Of a stretch of DNA of 64,000 bases, positions 16,510 through 26,315 are shown in pieces. The DNA comes from JASSUD01 sp031963415 (GTDB lineage Bacteria; Pseudomonadota; Gammaproteobacteria; Burkholderiales; Burkholderiaceae): NCBI GenBank assembly GCA_031963415.1, contig JASSUI010000001.1:682001-746000 (forward strand), given 5' to 3'. Both the position numbers and the translations under genes were made by a program. How positions within the stretch are numbered: position 1 is the first letter of the stretch; every line of letters starts with the position of its first letter. Under the pieces are notes generated by a model. The model was not told the origin of the DNA and did no database searches. It saw only the letters and a program-made list of their open reading frames with translations.

Positions 16510-17976
16510 CTACGTATTTTTATGCTCCACAGGCATATCAGCTGGCCTTGGTTTTGCGCCTGTTTGCTCAAGCCAGCCGCCGCCCAGATATTGGTATAAG
16601 CCAATCAGATTACTTAAGCGTGCCAGACGGGTTGTTATCACCTGCTGTTGCGCTGTGTATAGATCAGTTTGCGCAGCTAATACATTGAGGTAACTATCTA
16701 TACCATTCTCATAGCGTAGTTTCGATAGATCAAGGCGACGCTGAGTGGCGCTTGAGTAACGCTCAAGCGAAGCGAGCTGCTCATCATAGGTACCGCGCGC
16801 GGCTAATGCATCAGCCACTTCTCGGAAAGCCTTTTGTATCGTTTTTTCATATTGCGCGATCGCTATGTTTTTCTGCACATGCGCTAAATCTAGGTTCGCG
16901 CGATTGGCACCGCCATTAAAGATAGGTAATGTAATTTGCGGCGAAAAGCTCCAGGCTGCCGTACCTGCTTTAAATAAACCATTTAAATCTCGGCTAGCCG
17001 AACCATATTGTCCCGTTAATGAAATACTTGGGAAGAATGCAGCACGTGCTGCACCAATATTGGCATTCGCCCCGCGCAAACTTTCTTCAGCACCTAAGAT
17101 ATCTGGACGACGGATCAATAGTTCAGATGGCATGCCTTCCTGAATATCGACCAAAATTTGCTGGCTATTTAACGGTAGAGGAGCAGGTAAATCAGTGGGG
17201 ACAGGTTCGCCAATTAACAACGCCAGCGCATTTTCTGCTTGGGCGCGTGAGCGTAATTGCGCTTGATAATTTGCCCGAGCTTGCTCAATCGCACCTTCTG
17301 CTTGCTGCCTATCAAGCTCTGAACCGAGGCCAGTTTCAACTTGTACTTGAGCAAGCTTGTATAGCTGCTGCGCCGTTTCAAGCGAAGAGCGTGTCACTTC
17401 AAGTTGTTCATCATGCGCACGCATTGTCAAATATTGCGTCGCTACCTGCGCCACCAAAGCCATTTCAGCTGCTTTACGGGCTTGTGCGCTCGCTAAATAT
17501 TCAGCTAACGCTTTGTTTTTCAGGCTTCGTACTTTGCCAAAAAAATCTAGCTCCCACGACGCAGCGGCTCCAACTGTGTAGTTGTTTAGAAGAACTGGAT
17601 TGGGAGAAAAGCTCACATTACCCGGCGTACGGCTACGACTCTGACTACCTACTGCATTCAATTTCGGCAAAAGGTTTGCACGCTGAATTTGATATTGCGC
17701 CCGTACTGCCTCAAGATTTAACGCCGCGATGCGTAAATCTCGATTGTTATGTAACGCTCTCTCAATCAACTGTTGCAAGCCTGGGTCGCCGAAAAATTGT
17801 CGCCAACCAATTTCAGCAGCAGGAATAGAAAGCTTATCAGTGTGCATATTTTGATAAGCGGCACCTGTTGGATAAGCATCAGCAATTGGCGCTACCGGCT
17901 TTTCATAACGTGGACTTAGTGTGCAAGCAGACATCAACGTTGCAAGCAGCATAGTCGGGTAAAAAGTTTTACGCAT
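16510..17976 (-). CDS. RND efflux outer-membrane factor (NodT/OprM type)
   Basis: The 488-residue lipoprotein channel has lipobox LMSAC near residue 17 and two OEP (TolC-like) helical repeats. It carries the typical SWELDFFGKVR and IRRPDILGAEESLRGANANIGAARAAFFPSISLTG motifs in pieces. The ATG at 17976 gives the lipoprotein signal peptide and overlaps the stop of the RND gene by 8 nt, so translation is coupled. It forms the exit duct of the tripartite pump encoded upstream. Confidence 0.92.
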   Translation of the reverse strand: MRKTFYPTMLLATLMSACTLSPRYEKPVAPIADAYPTGAAYQNMHTDKLSIPAAEIGWRQFFGDPGLQQLIERALHNNRDLRIAALNLEAVRAQYQIQRANLLPKLNAVGSQSRSRTPGNVSFSPNPVLLNNYTVGAAASWELDFFGKVRSLKNKALAEYLASAQARKAAEMALVAQVATQYLTMRAHDEQLEVTRSSLETAQQLYKLAQVQVETGLGSELDRQQAEGAIEQARANYQAQLRSRAQAENALALLIGEPVPTDLPAPLPLNSQQILVDIQEGMPSELLIRRPDILGAEESLRGANANIGAARAAFFPSISLTGQYGSASRDLNGLFKAGTAAWSFSPQITLPIFNGGANRANLDLAHVQKNIAIAQYEKTIQKAFREVADALAARGTYDEQLASLERYSSATQRRLDLSKLRYENGIDSYLNVLAAQTDLYTAQQQVITTRLARLSNLIGLYQYLGGGWLEQTGAKPRPADMPVEHKNT

Positions 17977-20900
17977 GGTCAGAGTGTCCTTTGTGATCAG
18001 CAGCGCCATCCTTTTTTTCTGTTTCAGAAGATGGCATATGTTCAAGCGCATCCGGCGCTGCCTCAATGGGCGCCTGATCCCGAGCGAACTTGTCACGAAT
18101 CACGACGAAAAACAGCGGAATAATGAAAATAGCGAGGAACGTAGCGGTTAACATACCGCCGACTACACCCGTACCAATCGCATGTTGGCTGCCAGCGCCT
18201 GCTCCTCGACTTAACGCTAAAGGCAGCACACCCAACATGAAGGCCATCGACGTCATCACGATTGGACGCAAGCGCAAACGAGCGGCTTCAAGCGCTGAAT
18301 CCAGCGCACTTTTTCCTTGCGCTTGCAAATGTTTAGCAAACTCAACAATTAAAATGGCATTTTTCGCAGCTAAGCCCACCGTCGTTAACAAGCCTACCTG
18401 GAAATAGACATCGTTAGACAAGCCGCGTAACGCAGTCGCTGCTAATGCACCAATAATCCCAAGCGGCACCACCAAAATCACGGCAAATGGAATCGACCAG
18501 CTTTCATATAAAGCGGCCAAGCTTAAAAACACGACCAAGATAGAAATCGCATAAAGCAATGGCGCTTGTGAGCCAGAAAGTTTTTCTTGCAGCGAAACAC
18601 CAGTCCACTCATAGCCAATGCCTGGCGGCAGTTTGGCAACTAGGTTTTGCATTTCTAGCATTGCATCGCCCGTGCTTTTACCAGGCGCTGCCGCACCTTG
18701 TATTTGCACGGACGGGACACCGTTATAGCGCTCTAATTTGGGTGAACCAGAAGTCCAGCTGGTTTTGACAAACGCAGAGAACGGCACCATGTCCCCTTGT
18801 GCATTACGTACGTACCAGCGATGAATATCTTCTGGATTCATCCGATAAGGCGCGTCACCTTGCAGCAAAACCTTTTTAATACGGTTGTCTCTATCAAGAA
18901 AGTTATTCACATATGACGAGGCCCAGGCAAGCGAGAAGGTTTGGTCAATTTCAGTCAATGACACGCCTAATACACTCGCTTTCTCCCGATCAACCTCGAC
19001 ATGGAATTGCGGGGTATCTTCTAAGCCATTGGGACGAACCTGGAACAAGATAGGGTTTTGCGCGGCCATCCCCAATAACTGATTACGTGCTTGCATCAAT
19101 GCGTCGTGCCCAAGCCCGGCCCTATCCTGCAGCTTCATATCAAACCCGCCGGCTTGGCCTAACTCCATGATGGCGGGTGGATTGAGTGGAAAAACCACCG
19201 CATCCTTAATTTGCGAAAAACGCATAAAAGCACGTTGCAAAAGCGCCTGTGCTTTCATATCAGGTGCATGCCGTTCTTTCCAATCTTTGAGTTTCACAAA
19301 CGCAATACCCGCATTTTGGCCGCTACCGGCAAAGCTAAAGCCGCTAATACCAAAGACGGATTCCACTACCTTGCTTTCTGCATCGAGGAAGTAGTCGGTA
19401 ACTTCATTGAGCACTTTCTGCGTGCGGGGTAGCGTCGAGCCAGGCGGAGTTTGTACCAGTACAAACAGAATGCCTTGATCTTCTTCGGGTAAGAACGAAG
19501 TCGGTAATCTAACGAATAACAAACCTGATATCGCAATAACGCCTGCGTAGACAGCGAAGGCAATTTTGCGATGCGCGAGCACTTTTTTGATGCCTCTTTG
19601 ATATTTATCTCTGCTGCGTTCAAAAGTGCGGTTAAACCAACCAAAGAATCCTTTTTTCTCGTCGTGATGCCCTTTTGCGATCGGTTTAAGCAATGTCGCG
19701 CATAAAGCCGGCGTCAAGATCAGCGCAACCAAAACGGAGAGCACCATCGCCGACACAATAGTCAAAGAGAACTGCCGATAAATCGCACCGACCGAGCCGC
19801 CAGAAAACGCCATTGGCACAAATACAGCGGACAACACAAGCGCCACACCAACCAACGCCCCTGTAATTTGCTGCATCGCTTTACGTGTCGCGTCACGAGG
19901 GGAAAGCCCTTCTTCAGCCATCACCCGTTCGACGTTTTCAACCACCACAATGGCATCGTCAACTAACAACCCAATGGCTAACACTAAACCAAACATCGTC
20001 AGCGTGTTGACCGAAAAGCCAGTCGCGGCCATCACAACGAAAGTTCCCAGTAGAACGATTGGCACAGCAATTGTCGGAATTAACGTCGCGCGCCAATTTT
20101 GCAAAAACAGAAACATCACTAAGAAAACCAAAACAATGCCCTCGAACAAGGTTTTGATCACTTCACGAATGGAGAGTTTGACAAAAGGCGTAATGTCATA
20201 CGGATATTTAACGACTAAGCCAGCAGGGAAGTATTTGGATAATTCAGCAATACGCTCACGTACCAATTTAGCCGTTTGCAATGCGTTAGCACCGGTTGCT
20301 AATCGAATCCCAACCCCAACGGTCGGGGCGCGATTGTAGCGGCTATCAAAACTGTAATCCTCACCACCTAATTCAACCCGTGCAACATCACCCAAACGAA
20401 CTTGTGAGCCATCACGGTTGGCTTTTAGCACAATCTTGCGAAATTGCTCAGGGGTATTGAGCAGGGTTGATTCGGTAATCGCTGCGGTTAGCTGTTGGCC
20501 TGGTACAGCGGGCATACCGCCTAATTGTCCAGCTGCAATTTGTACGTTTTGGGCACTTAACGCATTTTTAACGTCGACGGGAGTTAAGTTATAGCTCGTT
20601 AACTTGTCGGGGTTAAGCCAGATGCGCATCGCATATTGCGAGCCGAACAACGAAACACTACCCACTCCATCAACACGGCTGACCGTGTCTCGAACATTGG
20701 ATGCGACGTAATTGGCCAAGTCATATTTATCCATCTTGCCATCAGCCGACACGAAGGCGAGCACCATCAAAAAGCTGCCGGTTGATTTTTTGACTTTTAG
20801 TCCTTGCTGTTGCACAGCGCTGGGTAACAGTGGAACGGCAGATTGCAATTTATTTTGCACCTGGACTTGTGCTACATCAGGGTCAGTGCCTGACGAAAAG

Positions 20901-21178
20901 GTCAACGTGATTTCGACGTTACCCGTGCTATCGCTGTCTGAAGACATATACAGCAAGTGATCCAAACCATTCATCTGCTGTTCGATCACCTGCGTTACCG
21001 TATCTTCTACTGTCTTAGCCGAGGCGCCGGGATAGTACGCGCTAACTTGCACAGAAGGAGGGGCAATTGACGGATATTGAGTAACCGGCAAAGTGCGAAT
21101 CGCAAGCGCACCCGCTAGCATCAGAATGATAGCGAGCACCCACGCGAAAATCGGGCGATCAATAAAAAATCTGACCAT
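17969..21178 (-). CDS. RND efflux pump inner-membrane transporter (HAE1 type)
   Basis: This is a 1069-residue proton-driven AcrB/MexB-type transporter with 12 predicted helices and two large periplasmic loops. The proton-relay residues are present: the Asp-Asp pair in GLLVDDAIVVVENV in TM4 and the lysine in GLAAKNAILIVEF in TM10. FFIDRPIFAWVLAI is the usual start. It partners with the membrane-fusion protein at 21511 and the channel at 16510. The substrate cannot be told from sequence. The C-terminus is His/Asp-rich (DHKGHSDHA). Confidence 0.96.
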   Translation of the reverse strand: MVRFFIDRPIFAWVLAIILMLAGALAIRTLPVTQYPSIAPPSVQVSAYYPGASAKTVEDTVTQVIEQQMNGLDHLLYMSSDSDSTGNVEITLTFSSGTDPDVAQVQVQNKLQSAVPLLPSAVQQQGLKVKKSTGSFLMVLAFVSADGKMDKYDLANYVASNVRDTVSRVDGVGSVSLFGSQYAMRIWLNPDKLTSYNLTPVDVKNALSAQNVQIAAGQLGGMPAVPGQQLTAAITESTLLNTPEQFRKIVLKANRDGSQVRLGDVARVELGGEDYSFDSRYNRAPTVGVGIRLATGANALQTAKLVRERIAELSKYFPAGLVVKYPYDITPFVKLSIREVIKTLFEGIVLVFLVMFLFLQNWRATLIPTIAVPIVLLGTFVVMAATGFSVNTLTMFGLVLAIGLLVDDAIVVVENVERVMAEEGLSPRDATRKAMQQITGALVGVALVLSAVFVPMAFSGGSVGAIYRQFSLTIVSAMVLSVLVALILTPALCATLLKPIAKGHHDEKKGFFGWFNRTFERSRDKYQRGIKKVLAHRKIAFAVYAGVIAISGLLFVRLPTSFLPEEDQGILFVLVQTPPGSTLPRTQKVLNEVTDYFLDAESKVVESVFGISGFSFAGSGQNAGIAFVKLKDWKERHAPDMKAQALLQRAFMRFSQIKDAVVFPLNPPAIMELGQAGGFDMKLQDRAGLGHDALMQARNQLLGMAAQNPILFQVRPNGLEDTPQFHVEVDREKASVLGVSLTEIDQTFSLAWASSYVNNFLDRDNRIKKVLLQGDAPYRMNPEDIHRWYVRNAQGDMVPFSAFVKTSWTSGSPKLERYNGVPSVQIQGAAAPGKSTGDAMLEMQNLVAKLPPGIGYEWTGVSLQEKLSGSQAPLLYAISILVVFLSLAALYESWSIPFAVILVVPLGIIGALAATALRGLSNDVYFQVGLLTTVGLAAKNAILIVEFAKHLQAQGKSALDSALEAARLRLRPIVMTSMAFMLGVLPLALSRGAGAGSQHAIGTGVVGGMLTATFLAIFIIPLFFVVIRDKFARDQAPIEAAPDALEHMPSSETEKKDGAADHKGHSDHA

Positions 21179-21510
21179 AAAAAACAGCTCCTTTGCTGCG
21201 CCGCCAAGTTATAAAAAGAGCAAAGCGCTGGCTTTGCTACGTTTCTAGTTTGATGCAATAGAAATATTTACGGCTTTGAGAACCTTTTCAATGCTTCAAA
21301 GAGGATGGGATTTAGAGATGGTAGGTGAGCATGTCGGGTTTCCTACTTCTCCCCAAACCCACGGACATTGAAAAAGCCGTAGGCTTGGGTGAGAGACGAA
21401 CCCCAATATGCATACCAATCGCTTTTAACTTAATCTCTTCACAAACTTTGAATAAGTTCTTAAGCACGGCAAGCCTAGACGACTCGCCATCAAAATGCCA
21501 TTGAGGCTGA
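21179..21510. other. 332-bp spacer splitting the efflux operon, with a dispersed repeat
   Basis: RND operons normally have a short gap here. This one contains a member of a second dispersed family with the core AACCCCAATAT (21399-21409) and TTTCCTACTTCTCCCC. I see no ORF with support. Confidence 0.55.
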
Positions 21511-22707
21511 CTACACTTCAGTGCCTGATGTCGTATCTGGCGCACTTGCCTTTTTAATCGTTGTAGGATTATTGGCAACGGCGGCGGGTACTGCTTTAAC
21601 TGTCATACCAGGTTGTACTTTTTGTAAACCTTCCACGATGACTTTATCGCCAGCCTGTAAACCACTCGCCACTAACCATTGATCTTTAAAAGTCCGGACG
21701 GTGACTAGGGTGCGCGGCGTGACTTTATTTTCCGCATCAACAATCAGCGCGACAGGTTGCCCTTTTGCATCATGCGTAACCCCGACTTGCGGTACTGTCA
21801 ATGTCTGATTAACGCCCTCTTCTAAATGAGCACGCACAAACATGCCTGGCAATAATTCTTGTTTGGGATTAGCAAAGAGTGCCCGCAACCCAATCGTTCC
21901 TGTCGTTGGATCGACGGTAATGTCTGAGAATTGCAATTTACCTTGCAGTGGATAACGTGTGCCATCTTCTAATGTAAGGCTAGCTTTCACTGTGTTATCA
22001 CTCGTCTTCTGCTCGCTTTGTGCAAGCTCCCGACGCAGACGCAATAATTCCGTGCTCGCCTGCGCAACATCTACATAAATTGGATCAAACTTCTGCACAA
22101 TCGCCAGCAAAGTCGCTTGATTGGCCTGTACATACGCACCTTTAGTCACGAACGATTTGCCGATACGCCCAGAAATGGGAGAAACAACCGAGGTATAGTC
22201 AAGGTTAATTTGTGCCGTTTTGACCAGTGCTTTACCTGCCGCGACTTCTGCCTTTGCTTGAGCGTGCGTTGCAACCGCGTTATCGTAATCTTGACGACTG
22301 ATTGCATGTGCTTTGATCAGTTTTTTGTAACGCGCAATTTGTGCATTCGCAGCGATCAAATTAGCTTGTGCTTTCATCAAACCTGCTTTTGCATTATCCA
22401 GTTGTGCGCTGTAGTAAGCTGGGTCAATCTTATACAAAAGCTGCCCTGCTTTTACCTCGCTCCCTTCTTTAAATTCACGCGATTGCACAATGCCATCTAC
22501 ACGCGCACGCACTTCAGCCACTAAATAAGCGGATGTGCGCCCGGGTAGCTCAATCGTCACTGGAACAGTTTGCGGTTGCACCGCAACGACGCCCACTTCA
22601 GGGACTTGTGGCGGTGGTGCTGATGGTTTTTGTTTGCAGGCAGCTAATAGCCCAACCGCGATTGACAATGTCGCGGCCCAACGTAAAGAAATCCAATCGA
22701 TGCGCAT
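21511..22707 (-). CDS. RND efflux membrane-fusion protein (AcrA/MexA type)
   Basis: This is a 398-residue periplasmic adaptor with a lipobox (LLAAC, near residue 23), lipoyl half-motifs (VDGIVQSREFKEGSEVKAGQ, SPISGRIGKSFV), a long helical hairpin and beta-barrel/membrane-proximal domains. It bridges the transporter and the outer-membrane channel. No TetR- or LysR-type regulator is adjacent: the 545-bp region upstream (22708-23252) is AT-rich and I see no regulator gene, only possible promoter sequence. Confidence 0.94.
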   Translation of the reverse strand: MRIDWISLRWAATLSIAVGLLAACKQKPSAPPPQVPEVGVVAVQPQTVPVTIELPGRTSAYLVAEVRARVDGIVQSREFKEGSEVKAGQLLYKIDPAYYSAQLDNAKAGLMKAQANLIAANAQIARYKKLIKAHAISRQDYDNAVATHAQAKAEVAAGKALVKTAQINLDYTSVVSPISGRIGKSFVTKGAYVQANQATLLAIVQKFDPIYVDVAQASTELLRLRRELAQSEQKTSDNTVKASLTLEDGTRYPLQGKLQFSDITVDPTTGTIGLRALFANPKQELLPGMFVRAHLEEGVNQTLTVPQVGVTHDAKGQPVALIVDAENKVTPRTLVTVRTFKDQWLVASGLQAGDKVIVEGLQKVQPGMTVKAVPAAVANNPTTIKKASAPDTTSGTEV

Positions 22708-23252
22708 ATAGCGGCCTCTTTTTTATCTATCGAAAACTAAGGAAGATCCGCTGCAGGCTTCCCTTAGGTAGAACCTAAACCTTATATCATCTGCCTAAAA
22801 AGCAGGCAGTAGTGAATGCACTTAATAAACCATCAGAAAAAAATCGATGCGTGGTGCTATTAGTAGCTTATTAGTATCAGCTAAAAAGGCTTGCAGAGAA
22901 AATTATCCAAACGGACTACTTTTTCTTCTGAGTCCACTCGCTATTATTTCTGAATTACAGCATTCGACTTCGCAATCAATTTCGTGCTTTTTGCCCTGTA
23001 AATAGAACTCATTTTTATTAGAGCGGAAGGCATGAATTATATGCTGGTAACGGGCAATTTTTGCAACATTATGATTTCGCCGCCTTTACTTTAATATCGA
23101 CCTAAGAAAGTGCCGGCAATCGCAAACACCAAGCATCAATCCGGGCAACAAAAATGCAAGACCGGCAAGCATAACACTGTTTTTGGCTTATGCGACACTC
23201 TCTAGATACAGTCTTAAAGGCGTATCGCCAGGACACTGTGGAGGAAATTTCA

Positions 23253-23408
23253 ATGCACGTTAACGTATATTTCGCCTTCATTGCCCTTGGCATTTCAAAC
23301 GAAGGAGTCAATCCTGCCACCACACTAAACGCCACGCACACGGTCAAAAAATGGTTACAGGAGAGCGAGCTGCAGAGGCCGGAATGGGTTTATCAGCAAG
23401 CTGCATAA
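23253..23408 (+). CDS. small orphan protein
   Basis: I do not recognise this 51-residue ORF. It begins MHVNVYFAF and has an excellent Shine-Dalgarno (GGAGG, 8 nt before the ATG). The rest looks soluble, with KKWLQESELQRPEW near the end. It is convergent with plsY and stops 6 nt from the plsY stop. Support is only the ribosome binding site and ordinary codon use; a longer in-frame start at 23190 lacks a ribosome binding site. Confidence 0.4.
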   Translation: MHVNVYFAFIALGISNEGVNPATTLNATHTVKKWLQESELQRPEWVYQQAA

Positions 23409-23414
23409 CTTCAG

Positions 23415-24020
23415 CTATTGCTGCTTTTCTCCTAATCGACTTTCTTCGCGTGCGAGTAGCTTGCGGATATTTGAACGGTGGCGATATATCAATAAAATAC
23501 TAATCACTATCACCGCTAGGGAAACCGGTCCCATGCCTGCTACCACAATCTGGTAAAGCGGCGCCAGACAAGCTGCAATCAATGCGGCCAATGATGAATA
23601 ACGGAAACACAACGCTACTGTCAACCAAGTAATGGCTGTAGCGAGTCCAAGCAGCGGATGAATGGCAAACAAAACTCCGGCTGCTGTCGCAACACCTTTG
23701 CCACCTTTAAAACCAAAAAATATCGGATATAAATGGCCAATAAATACTGCGCAGGCTGCTAAGGCAACCGCTAATTCGCCAGCTCCGTAGTAGTGGCCAA
23801 TTTTTCTAGCCAACCACACCGCGCCGATCCCTTTGGCTGCGTCCCCAAGCAAGGTAAGAGCGGCAGCTAATTTATTACCGCTGCGCAGCACATTGGTTGC
23901 ACCAGGATTTTTTGAACCATATGTACGCGGGTCAGCTAAACGTAACGCAGCGCTTACGACCACCGCAAACGACACAGAACCCAATAAATAAGCCATCACC
24001 ACAATACTTAGATAAATCAT
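23415..24020 (-). CDS. plsY: glycerol-3-phosphate acyltransferase PlsY
   Basis: This membrane acyltransferase uses acyl-phosphate to start phospholipid synthesis. The 201-residue protein has about five membrane helices and the family motifs GSKNPGATNVLR, GHLYPIFFGFKGGKGVAT and a C-terminal IYRHRSNIRKLL. It is normally unlinked to its present neighbours; xerD and ogt lie further along. Confidence 0.96.
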   Translation of the reverse strand: MIYLSIVVMAYLLGSVSFAVVVSAALRLADPRTYGSKNPGATNVLRSGNKLAAALTLLGDAAKGIGAVWLARKIGHYYGAGELAVALAACAVFIGHLYPIFFGFKGGKGVATAAGVLFAIHPLLGLATAITWLTVALCFRYSSLAALIAACLAPLYQIVVAGMGPVSLAVIVISILLIYRHRSNIRKLLAREESRLGEKQQ

Positions 24021-24167
24021 GAACTCCTCGTTTAAATCAAGGTTAGGGAACGCCGAATAAATTGGAGACAGCGTTATGCCTCACCGCAAAGTGAATAGGA
24101 AGCAGTAAAAATTTTCACTTGAAGTATGCATACAAGATAAATTTAAAAACATCGCACTTATCTTTGC

Positions 24168-24229
24168 TTCGGTCGGCCCCACATTAATTCGTATTGCCCT
24201 ACTCGGCTAAATAAGATCCCTCCTAAACT
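24168..24229 (+). promoter_or_regulatory. PIP/hrpII-box promoter (TTCG-N16-TTCG with -10)
   Basis: TTCGG (24168-24172) and TTCGT (24188-24192) are separated by 15 nt, giving TTCG-N16-TTCG. After 31 nt comes TAAACT (24224-24229), which fits the YANNNT -10 of PIP-box promoters. It points at the ORF at 24350. In Ralstonia, Burkholderia and Xanthomonas this grammar marks HrpB/HrpX-controlled type III secretion genes. The rest of 24021-24349 shows nothing else. Confidence 0.75.
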
Positions 24230-24349
24230 CTCCACCAGAAATCTTGCGCATCTTACTCTTTACTCTACAAAACTCACGATAGTTTTGAGGAAGATTTTTA
24301 TGCGAAGGTTCGATAAAACTCATACCCCAAGTTTTATAAGGAGTGCTCA

Positions 24350-24748
24350 ATGCCTACCATCCCCTCCGCCTTGTCTACTACAACATCCGCTCTTGACCCA
24401 GCGGCATCACCAACCCCTACGGATAATTGGGCGCCCCCTTCTGCTTCATTAAGCCCAAATCCTAATATTATTCAGGCAAGATCCTCTTTTACCGGCCTCG
24501 AACCTCGACGAAAAGAAATGGAGGCTAGAGGTGGAGGAGGTAGAGGCGGAGGCCCAAGCAAAGGAAAAGGTAAAGGAGGGAAAACGCCAGGCGGAGGGGA
24601 AAATGAAAATAACAATATTATTGAGTGCCAAAACAGCAATATCACTGCTTGTGTCGATGGCGCCCCGCCGACTCTCTCATTCAAAAGCAAGCTGCTAGTA
24701 GGCGCGAGCATAGTCACCAGTTTAGCCATCCAAGTATTAGTCGTCTAA
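24350..24748 (+). CDS. orphan Gly-rich tail-anchored protein, candidate type III effector
   Basis: No family recognised. In 132 residues it has a Ser/Thr/Pro-rich, low-complexity N-terminus (1-50), a basic Gly-rich RGG-like core (RGGGGRGGGPSKGKGKGG, about 60-77), a two-cysteine segment (IIECQNSNITACVDG) and a C-terminal hydrophobic stretch of about 18 residues ending the protein, preceded by KSK. That layout suggests a tail anchor. AAGGAG lies 6 nt before the ATG. The upstream PIP box and the N-terminal composition suggest a type III effector; this is inference. Confidence 0.75.
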   Translation: MPTIPSALSTTTSALDPAASPTPTDNWAPPSASLSPNPNIIQARSSFTGLEPRRKEMEARGGGGRGGGPSKGKGKGGKTPGGGENENNNIIECQNSNITACVDGAPPTLSFKSKLLVGASIVTSLAIQVLVV

Positions 24749-24770
24749 AAATTAATGTTTGCCACACCAT

Positions 24771-25763
24771 TTAGCCACGAGGATGATGCTTGGCATGCAG
24801 CACTTTCAAACGCTCATGAGCGACGTGCGTGTAAATTTGCGTGGTGGATATATCGGCATGGCCCAACAGTAATTGGATAACCCGCAAATCGGCACCGTGA
24901 TTAAGCAAATGGGTAGCAAATGCATGACGCAGCGTATGGGGGGATAACGGTGAGTGAATATCCGCTAGCCTCGCGTATTGTTTGATTAAATTCCAAAACT
25001 GTTGACGGGTCATACCGCTTGCGCGAGCTGTAATAAAAAAAGCATCAGCTGCCCGCGCGCGCAGCAAAGCGGGTCTTGCCTCATGCAGATAACGCTCTAA
25101 CCAACTACACGCCTCTTCACCAAAAGGGACTAAACGTTCTTTCGAGCCTTTGCCTAGGATACGCACCACCCCTTCATTAAATCCAATTTCTACCGTCTTT
25201 AGCGTCACTAACTCAGAAACACGCAAACCACTTGCGTACATGAGTTCAAGCATCGTTTTATCGCGTAATCCAAGCGGGGTATTAATATCGGGAGCGTTGA
25301 GCAAAGCCTCAACTTGAGCCTCGGATAGCGTCGTTGGAAAACGCAGAGGTTGGCGCGCTGCGGCAATTTTTAACGTTGGGTCAGTGGCAATGCGTTGTTC
25401 ACGCAGCGCCCATCCATAAAAGCGCCGGAAGACAGAAAGCCTACGATTGGATGAAGTCGCCTTGCCGTCGCCACGCGCGGCCATATATTCGAGTAATTCG
25501 ACTTCAGTAACGTTTTCTAAGTTTTTGTCATCAGCCGCAAGCCATTTCGAGAATAGCTGCAAATCACGTTGATAAGCGTCTAGCGTGTTGCGTGCTAAAC
25601 CATGCTCAAGCCACATCGCATCGCCAAACATTTCGATAGCCACACAACTTGCTTTGTATGACGGAGATTGGGCTAATGTAGCGTTGGCGTCAGTTGCCTG
25701 AAGGTCTTCTTGGATGTTGTGCTTAGCAACTTTATCAGTGAGGTTGTTAGTTTTACTGGACAT
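24771..25763 (-). CDS. xerD: tyrosine recombinase XerD
   Basis: XerD resolves chromosome dimers at dif together with XerC and FtsK. The 330-residue protein has the SAM-like core-binding domain (about 45-130) and the catalytic set: Arg in SGLRVSEL, Lys in GKGSKERL, His-x-x-Arg in HTLRHAFATH, His in LGHADIS and Tyr in QIYTH. The N-terminal 40 residues are an extra extension. Its start overlaps the ogt end by 11 nt. Context (next to ogt and plsY) is housekeeping, not an island integrase. Confidence 0.95.
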   Translation of the reverse strand: MSSKTNNLTDKVAKHNIQEDLQATDANATLAQSPSYKASCVAIEMFGDAMWLEHGLARNTLDAYQRDLQLFSKWLAADDKNLENVTEVELLEYMAARGDGKATSSNRRLSVFRRFYGWALREQRIATDPTLKIAAARQPLRFPTTLSEAQVEALLNAPDINTPLGLRDKTMLELMYASGLRVSELVTLKTVEIGFNEGVVRILGKGSKERLVPFGEEACSWLERYLHEARPALLRARAADAFFITARASGMTRQQFWNLIKQYARLADIHSPLSPHTLRHAFATHLLNHGADLRVIQLLLGHADISTTQIYTHVAHERLKVLHAKHHPRG

Positions 25764-26235
25764 ACCCCATCACACCTTCATGTGCAAGCAGCCAGCGTTT
25801 TATTGAGAGCCAATAATCAGTATCCATACGCTTAGCAAAACCACCCATACCCGTAGATGACACAACACGATGGCACGGAATGACCAATGGAAAAAAATTA
25901 GCGCCACAGGCTTGTCCTATAGCACGTGGCCCGCTATCCAATGATTTAGCAATGCCACCGTATGTTGACACCATACCCAATGGAATTTGATTAATTGCTT
26001 GCCAGACACGACGCTGAAAAGGGCTACCGACTTCGGCAAGAGGTAAATCAAAAGTGATGTCAGGCTGCGCAAAATAGCGCTCAAGCTGCTGCACTACTCG
26101 CTTGGTAAGTGGCTGATGCGGCGCTATCGCACGCATTGAAGGAGGGACAAAAACAATTTCCTGCACTAAATCAGCGCTGGAGTTCAAGCGAATTCCAACT
26201 TTTCCAAAGGGTGCATTGATGACTGCATCAAACAT
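25753..26235 (-). CDS. ogt: methylated-DNA-protein-cysteine S-methyltransferase
   Basis: This suicide repair enzyme removes O6-alkyl groups from guanine. The 160-residue protein has the active-site motif IPCHRVV (Cys at about 125), the helix-turn-helix segment FQRRVWQAINQIPLGMVSTYG and GPRAIGQACGANFFPL. Overlap with xerD suggests cotranscription, an arrangement seen in Burkholderia. Confidence 0.95.
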   Translation of the reverse strand: MFDAVINAPFGKVGIRLNSSADLVQEIVFVPPSMRAIAPHQPLTKRVVQQLERYFAQPDITFDLPLAEVGSPFQRRVWQAINQIPLGMVSTYGGIAKSLDSGPRAIGQACGANFFPLVIPCHRVVSSTGMGGFAKRMDTDYWLSIKRWLLAHEGVMGYVQ

Positions 26236-26315
26236 ATTGTTCTCCTTGAAGAATCTGTTCCGGATCCCAAAGATGAGGAGGTGAGAGGTTATCGATAGTT
26301 ATGTTGGGGGTTCTT

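Noticed and set aside
22963..22984. Cluster of three TTCG motifs as a PIP box before the small ORF at 23253
   Set aside because: Spacings are 12-14 nt, not the required 16, and no -10 fits.
24771..25763. XerD as the integrase of the tRNA-Ala island
   Set aside because: It sits in a housekeeping context with ogt, 5 kb outside the island, and has the features of chromosomal XerD.
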